From contig JAMPAC010000004.1 in NCBI GenBank assembly GCA_023667395.1, positions 13,417-76,331 on the forward strand: a stretch of 62,915 bases of DNA. The letters run 5' to 3'. The DNA comes from Blautia sp. (GTDB lineage Bacteria; Bacillota; Clostridia; Lachnospirales; Lachnospiraceae). The number at the start of each line of letters is the position of its first letter. Positions within the stretch are counted from its first letter, which is position 1. The position numbers and the translations under genes are program-made. Below, one piece after another: positions 7,767 through 16,909 of this stretch. The notes below the pieces were generated by a model. That model made no database searches. It saw only the letters and a program-made list of their open reading frames with translations, and was not told the origin of the DNA.

Positions 7767-10022
7767 TTATTCCAGCCCAAAGGGAATCTTGGCATTCCCA
7801 TAAATATTCGCGGCGCTTCCGGTGCAGACAAGCCTGATCTCATTGTCCCCTTCGGTCAAACAGTCCGCCAGGTCGAAGCAGTGCTTTCCCCAGAAGCTGA
7901 CATTCACAAACTGCCCGTTGCAGTAGCACTCTATCATCTCGGAACCCTTGACAAAGAATCCCGTGGTATCTCCCAGATCCGCCGCCTTGCAGTGACAGGT
8001 ATAGACCGCCTCGTTGTCCTTTTTCTCTGCCAAGGCAAATCGACTTGTCCAGTCAATATACCGTTCCCGGCTCTCCGTGGGCATTTCCGTTCTCATTTGA
8101 ACTTTCACGCCAGAATCAGACTGGCCAGCCGCAGAAACTTCCCCCACCGCTTCCTCCGGAAGCGCCAAAACCGTCTCCCTGGGCGCAAGGCACAGTTCAA
8201 ACACAGTTTTCCCAAGGCTGTAACATTCTCCGTTCCAGAGGTCAAAGAGTACAATCCCTGTGTCAGAATCCACTGACACCTCTGTCCTGACAACAGCGTC
8301 ACCCTCATTTCCCAGCAGATACATGGTTATTCCGTCCTTAGTCAGGGTGTTGAGCCTTATTGTCCTGCAGGTTTCTTTCAGGGTCAGGCCGTTCCGCAAA
8401 GAGGGATCGTCCAACAGTTCTTCCCCCGCATGCGCAATCCTCACCTCTGCAGGCAGCTTCCGCTCATATTCCTCACCCAGCGTATTCAGGATCACATGAT
8501 ATTCATAGCCTGCAATACAGAGTCTGCCGTCTTTCACCGATGCCCTGACAGAAATCCCCCTTTCCGCTTCTTCCTGCCCATACAGCGCCTTTTCCAGGAT
8601 TGCCGCAGGCAGGTAATTGAACTCGACCTGGTTCTCGTACAGGCAGGCGATCTCCTCATAGGGAACCTTATTGTTATCGCAGAGGACAGCCACTTTTGCA
8701 CCGTTTACAGAATCGGTCATAAGCCAGGACAACCGCTTGAAATAATCCGAAAACCTGCGGTAATGCTTCCACCAGATATTGTTGGGTCCCACATCGGGGG
8801 GACGCTCTCCCTTTCTCTGCCCCAGCACACTATAATAGAACGCATGGGGGACGAACAGGTTCACGCCTCGTTGACCAAGCCAGTCTATGTACCATTTCAT
8901 ATCCCCGGCCGTAAAATACCAGGGAATATTGTTCCTGTTGCAGACGCCAAAGCACTCGTTGGCGTTGCGCCGCCTTCCCAGGTGTCTGGCGATATCCGCA
9001 GACAGCTTCGCCTGCACGGAATCAAACTCCCGCAGCCCTCCCGTCTCCGGCGACACCCTGCGCATGATCAGATCCTGTCCGGGAATATGGAAGAACAGTT
9101 CCTCCTCCACATCACTGCTCTCTGCGGGATGCCCCATCAGGACGATACCGTGGCTCTCGCACCACCCTGACAGTCTGGCATAAAAGATGTCCCTGAGTTT
9201 CTTCTTGATCAGCTGGTGGTAGAGAATCACAGTGGGATTCTCCTCGATTGAGAACACATCTTCCCTGCCTGCCACGACCCCGGTTTTGATAAACAGAGCC
9301 TCCAGTTCCTCCAGCCTGCCGCCTGCGGCCAGGATCTCCTCCTCCAGACCCTTGCACCATTCCTTATATTTCTCCGCATTCCTGCCCAATGCGCAGGGTT
9401 CATCCGTGAAGAAAGCAAAGACCGTGTTTCCGAAATACTCTTTCAGGTGCTCATAATATTTATCATGGGTCAGGCGGATGAATTCATCCACCGCGTCAGG
9501 GTTCAGGATATCCGCCGATTTGGGTGCTCCCGCTTCCAGGTCGTCCTCGCCAAAATGAACGCCCCGAATCGTCCCATTCGTAAAACCATATATAATTTTC
9601 TTTCCCTCCGCAAGTTCCACGATCACCTGGGCGGAGGGCTCCTCCGCAAGCCTCTTCTCCGCAGCCTCTTTTTCCAGCAGGATAATGCCCCTGGAGGCAT
9701 ACTCCGGGTCAGCCGCCACCACCATACCGTGGGCGGAACCGGAAGGATACATCCCTTCATCATAGAGAACCACTTTCATCCCCAGGGAATCCGCCGTCTT
9801 TACGATAAAGCGCACTGCCTCAAAATACCGGTCGGAGAGATACGGCATATCCTCCGGCACGCCGATCCTGGGATGCAGCACGAAACCGTTCACTCCCTTT
9901 TCCGCGTAGTCGGCAAGCTGCTTCCTCACCTTCTCCTCGTCAAACGCATCATTGTAGAACCAAAAGGGAATCGGTGAATACTCCTGTTCCGGCTCCAGTA
10001 ACTCCTTCAGTATTGTTGTCAT
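7767..10022 (-). CDS. Putative glycoside hydrolase, rhamnosidase-like (GH106-related?)
   Basis: A 751-residue protein opening with SPIPFWFYND, then a TIM-barrel-like region with GVNGFVLHPRIG and KVVLYDEGMYPSGSAHG, and ending in a jelly-roll-like domain (FFVKGSEMIECYCNGQ). This layout is known from uncharacterised clostridial glycosidases distantly like GH106 alpha-L-rhamnosidases and GH2 carbohydrate-binding folds. I infer a glycosidase acting on rhamnose-containing pectin fragments, given GH28 and GH127 on either side. Catalytic residues cannot be assigned. Acidic candidates sit in the YDEGMYP and FFTDEP stretches. No signal peptide is seen, so it is probably cytosolic. Confidence 0.65.
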   Translation of the reverse strand: MTTILKELLEPEQEYSPIPFWFYNDAFDEEKVRKQLADYAEKGVNGFVLHPRIGVPEDMPYLSDRYFEAVRFIVKTADSLGMKVVLYDEGMYPSGSAHGMVVAADPEYASRGIILLEKEAAEKRLAEEPSAQVIVELAEGKKIIYGFTNGTIRGVHFGEDDLEAGAPKSADILNPDAVDEFIRLTHDKYYEHLKEYFGNTVFAFFTDEPCALGRNAEKYKEWCKGLEEEILAAGGRLEELEALFIKTGVVAGREDVFSIEENPTVILYHQLIKKKLRDIFYARLSGWCESHGIVLMGHPAESSDVEEELFFHIPGQDLIMRRVSPETGGLREFDSVQAKLSADIARHLGRRRNANECFGVCNRNNIPWYFTAGDMKWYIDWLGQRGVNLFVPHAFYYSVLGQRKGERPPDVGPNNIWWKHYRRFSDYFKRLSWLMTDSVNGAKVAVLCDNNKVPYEEIACLYENQVEFNYLPAAILEKALYGQEEAERGISVRASVKDGRLCIAGYEYHVILNTLGEEYERKLPAEVRIAHAGEELLDDPSLRNGLTLKETCRTIRLNTLTKDGITMYLLGNEGDAVVRTEVSVDSDTGIVLFDLWNGECYSLGKTVFELCLAPRETVLALPEEAVGEVSAAGQSDSGVKVQMRTEMPTESRERYIDWTSRFALAEKKDNEAVYTCHCKAADLGDTTGFFVKGSEMIECYCNGQFVNVSFWGKHCFDLADCLTEGDNEIRLVCTGSAANIYGNAKIPFGLE

Positions 10023-10054
10023 ATTGACCCTCCTAATTTATATTAAAACTGTTT

Positions 10055-12361
10055 TCATCCATGTCTGACCCAGACGCTCATCTCGCCCTTCCCCCGATTG
10101 TTCCACGCGTAATAGGGGACAAATACAAGCGTTGCCTCCCGCTCCTGCGGCGGGGAAAACTCCGCGTAAAGTCCTGCGTTTTCCGCCGATGGTTCCTGCC
10201 TGTACCCGGGCACTTTCAGGACGCGCATTTCATGCCCCAGTTCGTAAAAGCGTTCCACCTGAATCTCCCTCAGCTTTCCGGTATCCGCCCTGAGAAGATG
10301 CAGATTTTTCCCATTGTCCGCCTCCTCCATGCAATAGCACACAGGCCCCCGCAGGAACGCCACTTTTCCGGTGTCCTCCCTGACCTTTGTGTTGGCGCGG
10401 ACACAGCGCGGCTCCATGGGAAATGACAGATAGATCTCATCCTGATCCCGCCACTCCCCGCTTAAATAGAGATAACCATCCTGCAGCTTTCCGTCTATAT
10501 TCTCCGGTGATACGGGGAAACGAATGATCTGCCCCCCTGCCGCCCCGTCCGCTGTCTGTCCCGGAGGACCGGATACTGCCTGAGACAGGGAACTACCTAC
10601 CATGATGGCTTCCCAGTCTGTTCCCTCCAGAGAAAGCTTCCTTCCATCAGAAACGATATCGCCCTCTTTCATGCCCCAGGAGCTCAGGGTGCATTGACCT
10701 CTCCTTACCTCGGCCTGCGCCTCCCCGCACCAGCCGGGGATCCGAAAAGCCAGCGTCCCGCGTATGCCTCCTGCACATTCGCCTCCAGCATGGGAAAACC
10801 TGTCCGACATCTCCCCTGCCCCGTCCCCGATGTGCAGCGTGATCTTCACTTCCCCCTCCCAGGGGAAATCCGTCTCCACCTGCATATCCATGGCCTGTCC
10901 GTTTAGCACGAACCCAACGCTGCTTCCCACATACAGATGGGTGTACAACGTGGTCTTGTTCCCTGTGTAGGCATAGGCTCCCAGCGAACTGACGATACGC
11001 GCGATATTGGGCGGACAGCAGGCGCAGCCGAACCATTTCTGCCGCATATTTTTCACATGATATTTCCGCTCATCCTGCTCGCAGGCCTCCGGTGTCACCT
11101 CCAGGGGATTCACATAGAAGAAACTCCTGCCGTCCAGCGCCATGCCTGCCAGCACCGTATTGTAAAGCGCCTGCTCCATCACATCCCCATAGCGGTTATC
11201 CGCCCGGATCTCCAGCATACGCCTGGCGAAAAAGGCAAGCCCTATGGCGGCGCAGGTCTCCGAATAGGCCGTATCGTTGGGCAGGTCGTAAGGATAGGAA
11301 AAAGCTTCCCCCAGATGGGTCCCGCCAATGCCGCCGGTAATATACAGTTTTTCGTTCACAATGCTGTCCCAGAGCCTTTCACAGGCCGCATACATCGCCT
11401 GATCCCCGGTCAGCCGCGCCACATCCGCCATGCCGCTGTAGAGATACACCGCCCGCACAGCGTGCCCCACGGCTTCCGTCTGCTGCCTCACGGGCAGATG
11501 CGCCTGATGATACTGAAAACGCAGTTCCTCTCCGAGCTGTTTATAAGGTTTCCCCTCATGCTCCGCCCGCTCCTTTTCCTCGATGTCAAAGTAATAGGGC
11601 TTTGTACCGCGCATCTCCAGAAAGAATCTGCCAAGATCCAGATACTTTTGCTCCCCTGTCACCTCGTAAAGTCTTGCCAGCGCCATCTCCGCAACCTCGT
11701 GGCCGGGATAGCCCTTACATTTTCCTTCCTCCGGGCCGAACCTGTCTGCAATGAAATCCGCATACCGCCTGGCCGCTTTCAGCAGTTTATCTTTCCCGGT
11801 GGCCTGATAATAGGATACCGCCCCTTCCACCAGATGACCGAAACAGTACAGTTCATGATGATCCCGCAGGTTCGTGAAGATCCGATCCATCCCATTGATG
11901 ATATAGTAAGTATCCAGATAGCCGTTCTCCGCCTGCGCCGCACAGACGATCTCTATGGCCTCGTCCGCCGTCCGCTCCAGTTCCGGGTCGGGATGATTCA
12001 TCAGGGAGTACCCCACCGCCTCGATCCATTTGGCAAAATCGCTGTCCTGGAACACAAAACCGTAAAATTTATCCGGATCCGGATTCGCCGGATCCTCCGG
12101 CAATGCTTCAAAGCCCCGGAAAGTATATGCCGGAGCCATGAAGCCGCTTCCCCGGGCACGCTTCTTTTGCATCAGCTTCCCCGCCACTTTAAAATTCCGC
12201 ATACAATAACTGGGAGAGGCGCCCGGAACACGGTCGTTCAGCGCTTCCCACTGATAGGGAATCACCTCCCTGCGCACCAATTCCTGCTCCCTCTCCCAAA
12301 AACTGTCTGTGATCTGTATCTGTTTTAAGTCCAGCGGACTGCTGAAATTTTCACTGTTCAT
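10055..12361 (-). CDS. GH127 beta-L-arabinofuranosidase
   Basis: A 768-residue DUF1680/GH127 protein. Family catalytic and zinc-binding elements are present: SETCAAIG (Glu and Cys ligands) and GCACCPPNIAR, whose vicinal cysteines include the nucleophile in HypBA1-type enzymes. The family releases beta-L-arabinofuranose from arabino-oligosaccharides, consistent with the neighbouring pectin-related enzymes. ATG 12361 lies eight bases after the GH25 stop codon and uses GGGAGGAG inside the end of that gene. Translation is therefore likely coupled. No signal peptide is visible, so the enzyme is probably intracellular. Confidence 0.9.
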   Translation of the reverse strand: MNSENFSSPLDLKQIQITDSFWEREQELVRREVIPYQWEALNDRVPGASPSYCMRNFKVAGKLMQKKRARGSGFMAPAYTFRGFEALPEDPANPDPDKFYGFVFQDSDFAKWIEAVGYSLMNHPDPELERTADEAIEIVCAAQAENGYLDTYYIINGMDRIFTNLRDHHELYCFGHLVEGAVSYYQATGKDKLLKAARRYADFIADRFGPEEGKCKGYPGHEVAEMALARLYEVTGEQKYLDLGRFFLEMRGTKPYYFDIEEKERAEHEGKPYKQLGEELRFQYHQAHLPVRQQTEAVGHAVRAVYLYSGMADVARLTGDQAMYAACERLWDSIVNEKLYITGGIGGTHLGEAFSYPYDLPNDTAYSETCAAIGLAFFARRMLEIRADNRYGDVMEQALYNTVLAGMALDGRSFFYVNPLEVTPEACEQDERKYHVKNMRQKWFGCACCPPNIARIVSSLGAYAYTGNKTTLYTHLYVGSSVGFVLNGQAMDMQVETDFPWEGEVKITLHIGDGAGEMSDRFSHAGGECAGGIRGTLAFRIPGWCGEAQAEVRRGQCTLSSWGMKEGDIVSDGRKLSLEGTDWEAIMVGSSLSQAVSGPPGQTADGAAGGQIIRFPVSPENIDGKLQDGYLYLSGEWRDQDEIYLSFPMEPRCVRANTKVREDTGKVAFLRGPVCYCMEEADNGKNLHLLRADTGKLREIQVERFYELGHEMRVLKVPGYRQEPSAENAGLYAEFSPPQEREATLVFVPYYAWNNRGKGEMSVWVRHG

Positions 12362-12369
12362 CTCTGTGT

Positions 12370-13539
12370 TTACTCCTCCCAGACAGGTTCTATGCAGATA
12401 TTCAGATCCACTTCCGAACTGATCCCCGCCACTTTTCCGTGGGGGGTATACTGCCATACCTTATATTCATAGGGATAATACAGCGTATCGCTGTAAGAAG
12501 CAAACCATTTGTCGTAATCCTCCAGAGCCGCCACGTCGATCTTCAGGGCGCCCATCTCCGTGTTATGGTAGATCATGGGCTTATAGCCCGCCGCCTCGAT
12601 GGTCTGGCAGAACAACAGCGTCAGGGCAGTCCTCTCCTCCGGCGTGATGTTGTTCATGCGCCCGTTGGCTCCCGATACCAGTTCCACGTCAAAGACAATG
12701 GGGCATTCCAGCTGATAGGGCGCAACTTTCTGTAATACCAGATTCGCCTCCTCCAGAACCTCCTCCTCGGTAATGGCCTGGCTGTAAAAGTAAACGCCGG
12801 TCTTGATTCCCGCCGCCTGCGCCCCCTGCACATTCTGGTCAAAATTACTGTCCTCCTCCAGCTTGCCCGTCCCATAGCCCCGGTACGCCACCCGAACGAA
12901 AGCGAATTCCACGCCGTCCTGAGCCACCTGCGTCCAGTTGATGCTTCCCTGGTGCCTGGACACGTCGATCCCCTTGTGGGAAATGACCTCCTCACCGGAC
13001 ATATACTGGATCTCGCCGCTCTCCAGCAGGTTTACATTCTCCTGAACCAGCTGACTCTGCTTCAGCGCCCGGTTGATGGGCACGAAATGATACTGCCCCC
13101 CGCTTGCCACCAGCAATTCCTCGGGATAAAGCGGCCGCAGGGCCTCCAGCATTGTCTGTCCGTCGGAAATGCTGGTCCTGATATTATCCAGCACTTCCTC
13201 CTGCCCCTGTTCCTGGGCGGCGCGGACAGCCTCCTGGATCCGGGATTCGGCATTCGATTCCGCTTCCAGCGCCCTGGCCTCCACCTCGGACACCGCCCGA
13301 GCCACCTGCATATCCAGTTCCTCCTGGGAATACACCACCGTCCCCCCCAGGGCCTCCACCGCATCCCCATCTTTCTCTTCCGTGATCCTGATGTACAGCG
13401 CCGTCCCGCAATACATGATGACCACCAGCACCACCAAGGTGCACAACATGACCATCGCCAGCCTGATCCGGTTCTGGCGCCTCCGCGCTTTCCGCCACTT
13501 ATATTCCCGCATATCCCCGTCGTTCATCTCTTTTTTCAT
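12370..13539 (-). CDS. Membrane-anchored GH25 lysozyme-like muramidase
   Basis: A 389-residue protein with a basic cytosolic start, one membrane segment (about residues 28-50), an acidic coiled region rich in Glu/Ala (about 60-125), a spacer, and a C-terminal GH25 barrel. KGIDVSRHQG and PIVFDVEL carry the expected acidic residues, and the WQYTPHGKV stretch with SEVDLN is typical of the family. It probably cleaves peptidoglycan outside the membrane. ATG 13539 follows AAGGGAG. It sits between sigF (115 bases upstream) and GH127 (8 bases downstream). Whether it belongs to sporulation or to the glycan operon is open. Confidence 0.87.
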   Translation of the reverse strand: MKKEMNDGDMREYKWRKARRRQNRIRLAMVMLCTLVVLVVIMYCGTALYIRITEEKDGDAVEALGGTVVYSQEELDMQVARAVSEVEARALEAESNAESRIQEAVRAAQEQGQEEVLDNIRTSISDGQTMLEALRPLYPEELLVASGGQYHFVPINRALKQSQLVQENVNLLESGEIQYMSGEEVISHKGIDVSRHQGSINWTQVAQDGVEFAFVRVAYRGYGTGKLEEDSNFDQNVQGAQAAGIKTGVYFYSQAITEEEVLEEANLVLQKVAPYQLECPIVFDVELVSGANGRMNNITPEERTALTLLFCQTIEAAGYKPMIYHNTEMGALKIDVAALEDYDKWFASYSDTLYYPYEYKVWQYTPHGKVAGISSEVDLNICIEPVWEE

Positions 13540-13654
13540 AAGTATTCTCCCTTGCACGTCCTTATGCCATATTCCAATCCCTGTGACTTTTCTCCTACCT
13601 TTCTATATTAAAGGAATTCGGCATAGAAATAAAGCGGAAAATATTAGTTTTTTA

Positions 13655-14419
13655 TTAAATTTTTGCCCTCTCCCTCATCCGCAGCAAGATCTTTTTCTCC
13701 ATACGGCTCACCTGCACCTGGCTGATCCCCAAGACCGAGGCGATCTCCATCTGGGTCTTATTCTGAAAATACCGCATGCAGATCAATTCCCTCTCCCCAG
13801 GTTCCAGTCCGTCCAGCAGCTGCTTTAACAGCATATGGTTCAGCAGTTCCTCCTTTTCATTGTCCTCGCTGCTGTAGATGCCCACCATGCTGCTGCCCAC
13901 GCTGCTGCTGCCCCGGACCACCTTATCCACCAGGTAGACCTCGCTGCCATCGTCCTGGTACACGGCGCTGTAAATGGATTCCACTTCTATGGACGCCTCC
14001 ATGGCCAGAACGATCTCCTCCCTGTCCATCCCTGTCTCTTCAGCGATCTCCTGTATGGTGGGTTCCCTGCCCAGGATGCCTTGCAGCTTCTGCCTGGCGA
14101 AACTGACTTTTGTACCGTTTTCCTTGATGGTGCGGGAGACCTTTACCATGCCGTCGTCCCGGAGAAACCTTTTGATCTCCCCCGTGATCATGGGAACGGC
14201 ATAGGTTGAAAATTTCAGCCCGAGGCTTAAATCAAATTTGTCGATGGCTTTCATCAGCCCTATGGTTCCGATCTGGAACAGATCCTCCAGGTCGTATCCC
14301 CTGTTGGCAAATCTTTTTACAATATGATGAACCAGCCCCAGATTTTTCTCGATCAGTACTTCCCTTGCATCCCTTTCTCCTGCCTGTGACCTTGCAATCA
14401 GTACTGACGTCTCCTCCAT
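13655..14419 (-). CDS. sigF: RNA polymerase sigma factor SigF (forespore)
   Basis: A 254-residue sigma-70-family protein. Region 2 includes NLGLVHHIVKRFANRG, DLEDLFQIGTIGLMKAIDKFD and FSTYAVPMITGEIKRFLRD. Region 3 follows, and region 4 ends with ISQVQVSRMEKKIL. Together with upstream spoIIAB and spoIIAA this is the classic sigma-F operon. SigF is held by SpoIIAB and drives early forespore transcription. The ATG lies just after the spoIIAB stop, whose GAGGAGTAG provides the ribosome site. Confidence 0.97.
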   Translation of the reverse strand: MEETSVLIARSQAGERDAREVLIEKNLGLVHHIVKRFANRGYDLEDLFQIGTIGLMKAIDKFDLSLGLKFSTYAVPMITGEIKRFLRDDGMVKVSRTIKENGTKVSFARQKLQGILGREPTIQEIAEETGMDREEIVLAMEASIEVESIYSAVYQDDGSEVYLVDKVVRGSSSVGSSMVGIYSSEDNEKEELLNHMLLKQLLDGLEPGERELICMRYFQNKTQMEIASVLGISQVQVSRMEKKILLRMRERAKI

Positions 14420-14422
14420 GCG

Positions 14423-14929
14423 CTACTCCTCGCTGTCAATCCAGTCGCCCACGCCCATTTTTTTCGTCATATGTACCGTTGTGCCCTGCCCCGGACTGCT
14501 CTCCACCTCCAGGTCGTCCATGAACGCCTCCATGAAGGCGAAGCCCATCCCGGAGCGCTCCAGTTCCGGCTTTGTGGTAAAGAGCGGCTCCATGGCCCGC
14601 TCCACATCCGCCATGCCCACTCCCCGATCGGAGACCCTGATGTGCAGCAGGTCTTTTTCCAACAGGCAGTATACCCTGACCTTGCCCGGGTGGATCACCG
14701 CCTCCGGCAGCCTTTTCCCGTCAGGTCTGGCATAACCGTAAAAATTCTCATAGCCATGGATAATGGCGTTGGTCACCGCCTCGGAAACGGCAGTCTTGAT
14801 ATCCGCCAATTCTTCCAGGGTAGGATTCAGATGGGAGACAAACGCCGCCACCGCTACCCTGGCAAATGCTTCGTTATCGGAAATCGCATCAAAGGAAAGT
14901 TCCATCTCATTTTTCATATCCTGCATCAT
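14423..14929 (-). CDS. spoIIAB: Anti-sigma-F factor / serine kinase SpoIIAB
   Basis: A 168-residue GHKL ATPase. The N-box EAVTNAIIHGYEN, the G1 box SDRGVGMADVE and the G2 region ERSGMGFAFMEAFMD are visible. It binds SigF and phosphorylates SpoIIAA. It starts immediately after spoIIAA with GGAGG eleven bases upstream. ATG 14917 is an alternative start. The C-terminus is slightly longer than in Bacillus. Confidence 0.96.
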   Translation of the reverse strand: MMQDMKNEMELSFDAISDNEAFARVAVAAFVSHLNPTLEELADIKTAVSEAVTNAIIHGYENFYGYARPDGKRLPEAVIHPGKVRVYCLLEKDLLHIRVSDRGVGMADVERAMEPLFTTKPELERSGMGFAFMEAFMDDLEVESSPGQGTTVHMTKKMGVGDWIDSEE

Positions 14930-15250
14930 TTATACCAGTACCTCCACAATTTTATTTAAACCGGATACCATAAATATTCTCTGGATCTGCCTGTCCGCAT
15001 GGATGGCATAGACCTTCCCTCCAAAACAGGATATCTTCCGGTACCGTCCCATGATGATCCCGATCCCCGACGAGTCCATAAAGCGCGTGTTTTCAAAATC
15101 AAACACCACGTTACACACCTCGTCACGCACCAGCAGCCTGTCCGCGTTCTCGCAGATGAAACCCGCCCGGTGATGATCCACCTCCTCCGGCAGCCTGATC
15201 ATAAGACAGTTGTCGATCACCTGAAAATCCTCTGTGGAAATCTGCTCCAT
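14930..15250 (-). CDS. spoIIAA: Anti-sigma-F factor antagonist SpoIIAA
   Basis: A 106-residue STAS-domain protein. The phosphorylatable serine lies in FMDSSGIGIIMGRY, the standard SpoIIAA site. When dephosphorylated it displaces SigF from SpoIIAB. ATG 15250 is selected because AAAGGAGG lies eight bases before it; the upstream in-frame start would leave no ribosome site. First gene of the sigma-F operon, immediately downstream of a terminator hairpin that separates it from the TPR gene. Confidence 0.95.
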   Translation of the reverse strand: MEQISTEDFQVIDNCLMIRLPEEVDHHRAGFICENADRLLVRDEVCNVVFDFENTRFMDSSGIGIIMGRYRKISCFGGKVYAIHADRQIQRIFMVSGLNKIVEVLV

Positions 15251-15268
15251 ACTCTTAACCTCCTTTTT

Positions 15269-15307
15269 ACCCATAAAAGAAAGAACCTGCGGCCTTGCAA
15301 GTTCTTT
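15269..15307 (-). terminator. Terminator of the valS-folC-TPR operon
   Basis: On the minus strand AAAGAACTTGC pairs with GCAGGTTCTTT (arms 15280-15290 and 15297-15307, one mismatch), followed by CTTTTAT. It separates the TPR gene from spoIIAA. A pyrimidine-rich run on the other side could also make it work in the plus direction. Confidence 0.65.
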
Positions 15308-15341
15308 TCTTTGGTATGTTATGATTCGTTTTATCTGCGGA

Positions 15342-16754
15342 TCAGTTTCCTTCCTGGATCGATTCCTTCTCCCTCTGCGCCCTCCGCGCCCTCTCCGTGT
15401 CGGGAAAGCGCTCGATCACCTGATCGAACGTCTCGATGGCTTTCTCATTGTCCCCATTTTGGTGGTATGCCTGTCCCAGCATGAACCACCCGTCCGCATT
15501 TTCGGGATTATAATAAACAGCCCTGGAAAGCCCCTCCACGGCGGCGGCATAGTCGCCCGTGCGGAGTGACTCCTGCCCTTCCGTAAAATAGGTCTCAGCA
15601 ATTCGGGGACCGATGATGCCAAGAAGTTTCCCATACAATGCCTGGAACTCCTCGGACGTTTCCTCCAAAACCACATTGTCCGCAATACTCTCCAGGTCGG
15701 CGGCAGTAGCCATGACATCCTCCGGATTATCCATATAAGCGGCCGCCAGCCGCAACAGGCTGTTGATGGTCTGGAGCATGCCCGACTCGCCGATATACCC
15801 GTCCAGTTCCTGCTGCAGAGCCTCATAGTCCCTCTGCATGGACGCTATGCGGGTTTCCAGTTCCTGTATCTGGATCGTCTTGGCATCCGACTCGCTGCTG
15901 ATCCTGGTGATGCTCTCCTGGGCATCATTCTTGGCATTTGACTGTGCTGCAGGCACTATCAGGAAATACACGGCGGCCATGCCGATGAGAAGACCGATAC
16001 CGATATTGACAAGGGTGGACATACCGCCTTTCTTCGGTTCTTTTACGTTCAGGGGCTGGATGATGATCTCGTTATCGCTCCGATACCGCACCGAATCGTC
16101 TTTCTTCTGCCTGGAGGACTGCTTTACATTTTCCTCCGGCGCCAGCATATTTTCCACTTCTTTTAAATAGCGGAGCGCCTGGGTATTATTGCGATCGATA
16201 TCAATACACTTTTTCAGTTCCCTCTCCGCCCGCTCCCATCGTTCGCTGTCTACATAGAGAAGCGCCAGCAGCAGATGAGCCTGGACAAAGCGGGGATTCA
16301 TGGACAAAACCTTTTTCAGCTGGATCACCGCCAGGTCCCTGCTGTCCTGATGACAGTAGATCAGCGCCTGATTGTACTTTTTGATGGTCTGGTTGATGGC
16401 GTCCAGACGGGTGGCGTTGGACTGCACTTTCTCGATGTAATCGTCCGCTATATTCTTCTCCGGGCGCATATTCTTGCTGATGACCCACTCCCTGAGCGCA
16501 GAAACCACTTCGCCCATCTCAAAATAGACCAGTCCCAGCAGGTTTCTGGCCTCGATATTGCTCTTATTGAATTTCAGGCTCTGGCGCAGACTGATGATTG
16601 CGCCGCTCAAATCCCTGACGCTGGCACGCTCCAGTCCTTCATTATAATATATATTAGAAACGCACATGATCTTCTTGTACAGACCCACGTCTGCGCCGCA
16701 GCCCGTGCAGAAATCATATTCCGATAATTGACATCCGCAATTATAACAAAACAT
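15342..16754 (-). CDS. Zinc-ribbon, TPR-repeat, single-span membrane protein
   Basis: A 470-residue protein with four parts. A zinc-ribbon (CYNCGC and CTGCG within the first 20 residues) comes first. Cytosolic TPR-like helices follow (about 35-210). One membrane helix is near 245-265 (TLVNIGIGLLIGMAAVYFLI). Last come an outer coiled coil and a C-terminal TPR pair (about 385-455, NPENADGWFMLGQAYHQNG). It probably scaffolds proteins across the membrane. The function is unknown, and conservation in Lachnospiraceae is likely but not checked. Its ATG overlaps the stop of the small ORF upstream, and it ends the valS-folC run before a terminator. Confidence 0.75.
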   Translation of the reverse strand: MFCYNCGCQLSEYDFCTGCGADVGLYKKIMCVSNIYYNEGLERASVRDLSGAIISLRQSLKFNKSNIEARNLLGLVYFEMGEVVSALREWVISKNMRPEKNIADDYIEKVQSNATRLDAINQTIKKYNQALIYCHQDSRDLAVIQLKKVLSMNPRFVQAHLLLALLYVDSERWERAERELKKCIDIDRNNTQALRYLKEVENMLAPEENVKQSSRQKKDDSVRYRSDNEIIIQPLNVKEPKKGGMSTLVNIGIGLLIGMAAVYFLIVPAAQSNAKNDAQESITRISSESDAKTIQIQELETRIASMQRDYEALQQELDGYIGESGMLQTINSLLRLAAAYMDNPEDVMATAADLESIADNVVLEETSEEFQALYGKLLGIIGPRIAETYFTEGQESLRTGDYAAAVEGLSRAVYYNPENADGWFMLGQAYHQNGDNEKAIETFDQVIERFPDTERARRAQREKESIQEGN

Positions 16755-16909
16755 CAGGATACCTCATTTGCTTTCTCTTCGGATTCTTTTATCATTTTCA
16801 CAAGCAGATCCGCCATATCCGTCATATCCTGATTATAGATGGCGTCCTCCGCATCCTCCACCTCCAGGCTGGGATGAAACTTTTTCAGTTCTTCTTCAAA
16901 ATTTATCAT
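16754..16909 (-). CDS. Small acidic protein, 51 residues, unknown function
   Basis: The ORF starts at ATG 16909 inside the last 14 bases of folC and ends in a TGA that overlaps the ATG of the TPR gene (TGATG). It encodes a soluble acidic peptide beginning [19 protein letters not shown] and ending KANEVS, with predicted helices. Tight overlap on both sides supports a real, translationally coupled gene rather than a chance ORF. It has no recognisable domain. It could be a partner of the TPR protein. Confidence 0.7.
   Translation of the reverse strand: MINFEEELKKFHPSLEVEDAEDAIYNQDMTDMADLLVKMIKESEEKANEVS

Noticed and set aside
10937-12328. A 463-codon plus-strand ORF opposite GH127
   Set aside because: Antisense shadow of a well-supported enzyme gene.
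15250-15341. A sigma-H promoter for the spoIIA operon
   Set aside because: An AGGAAAC and GAAT pair exists but the spacing is two to three bases too long to call.
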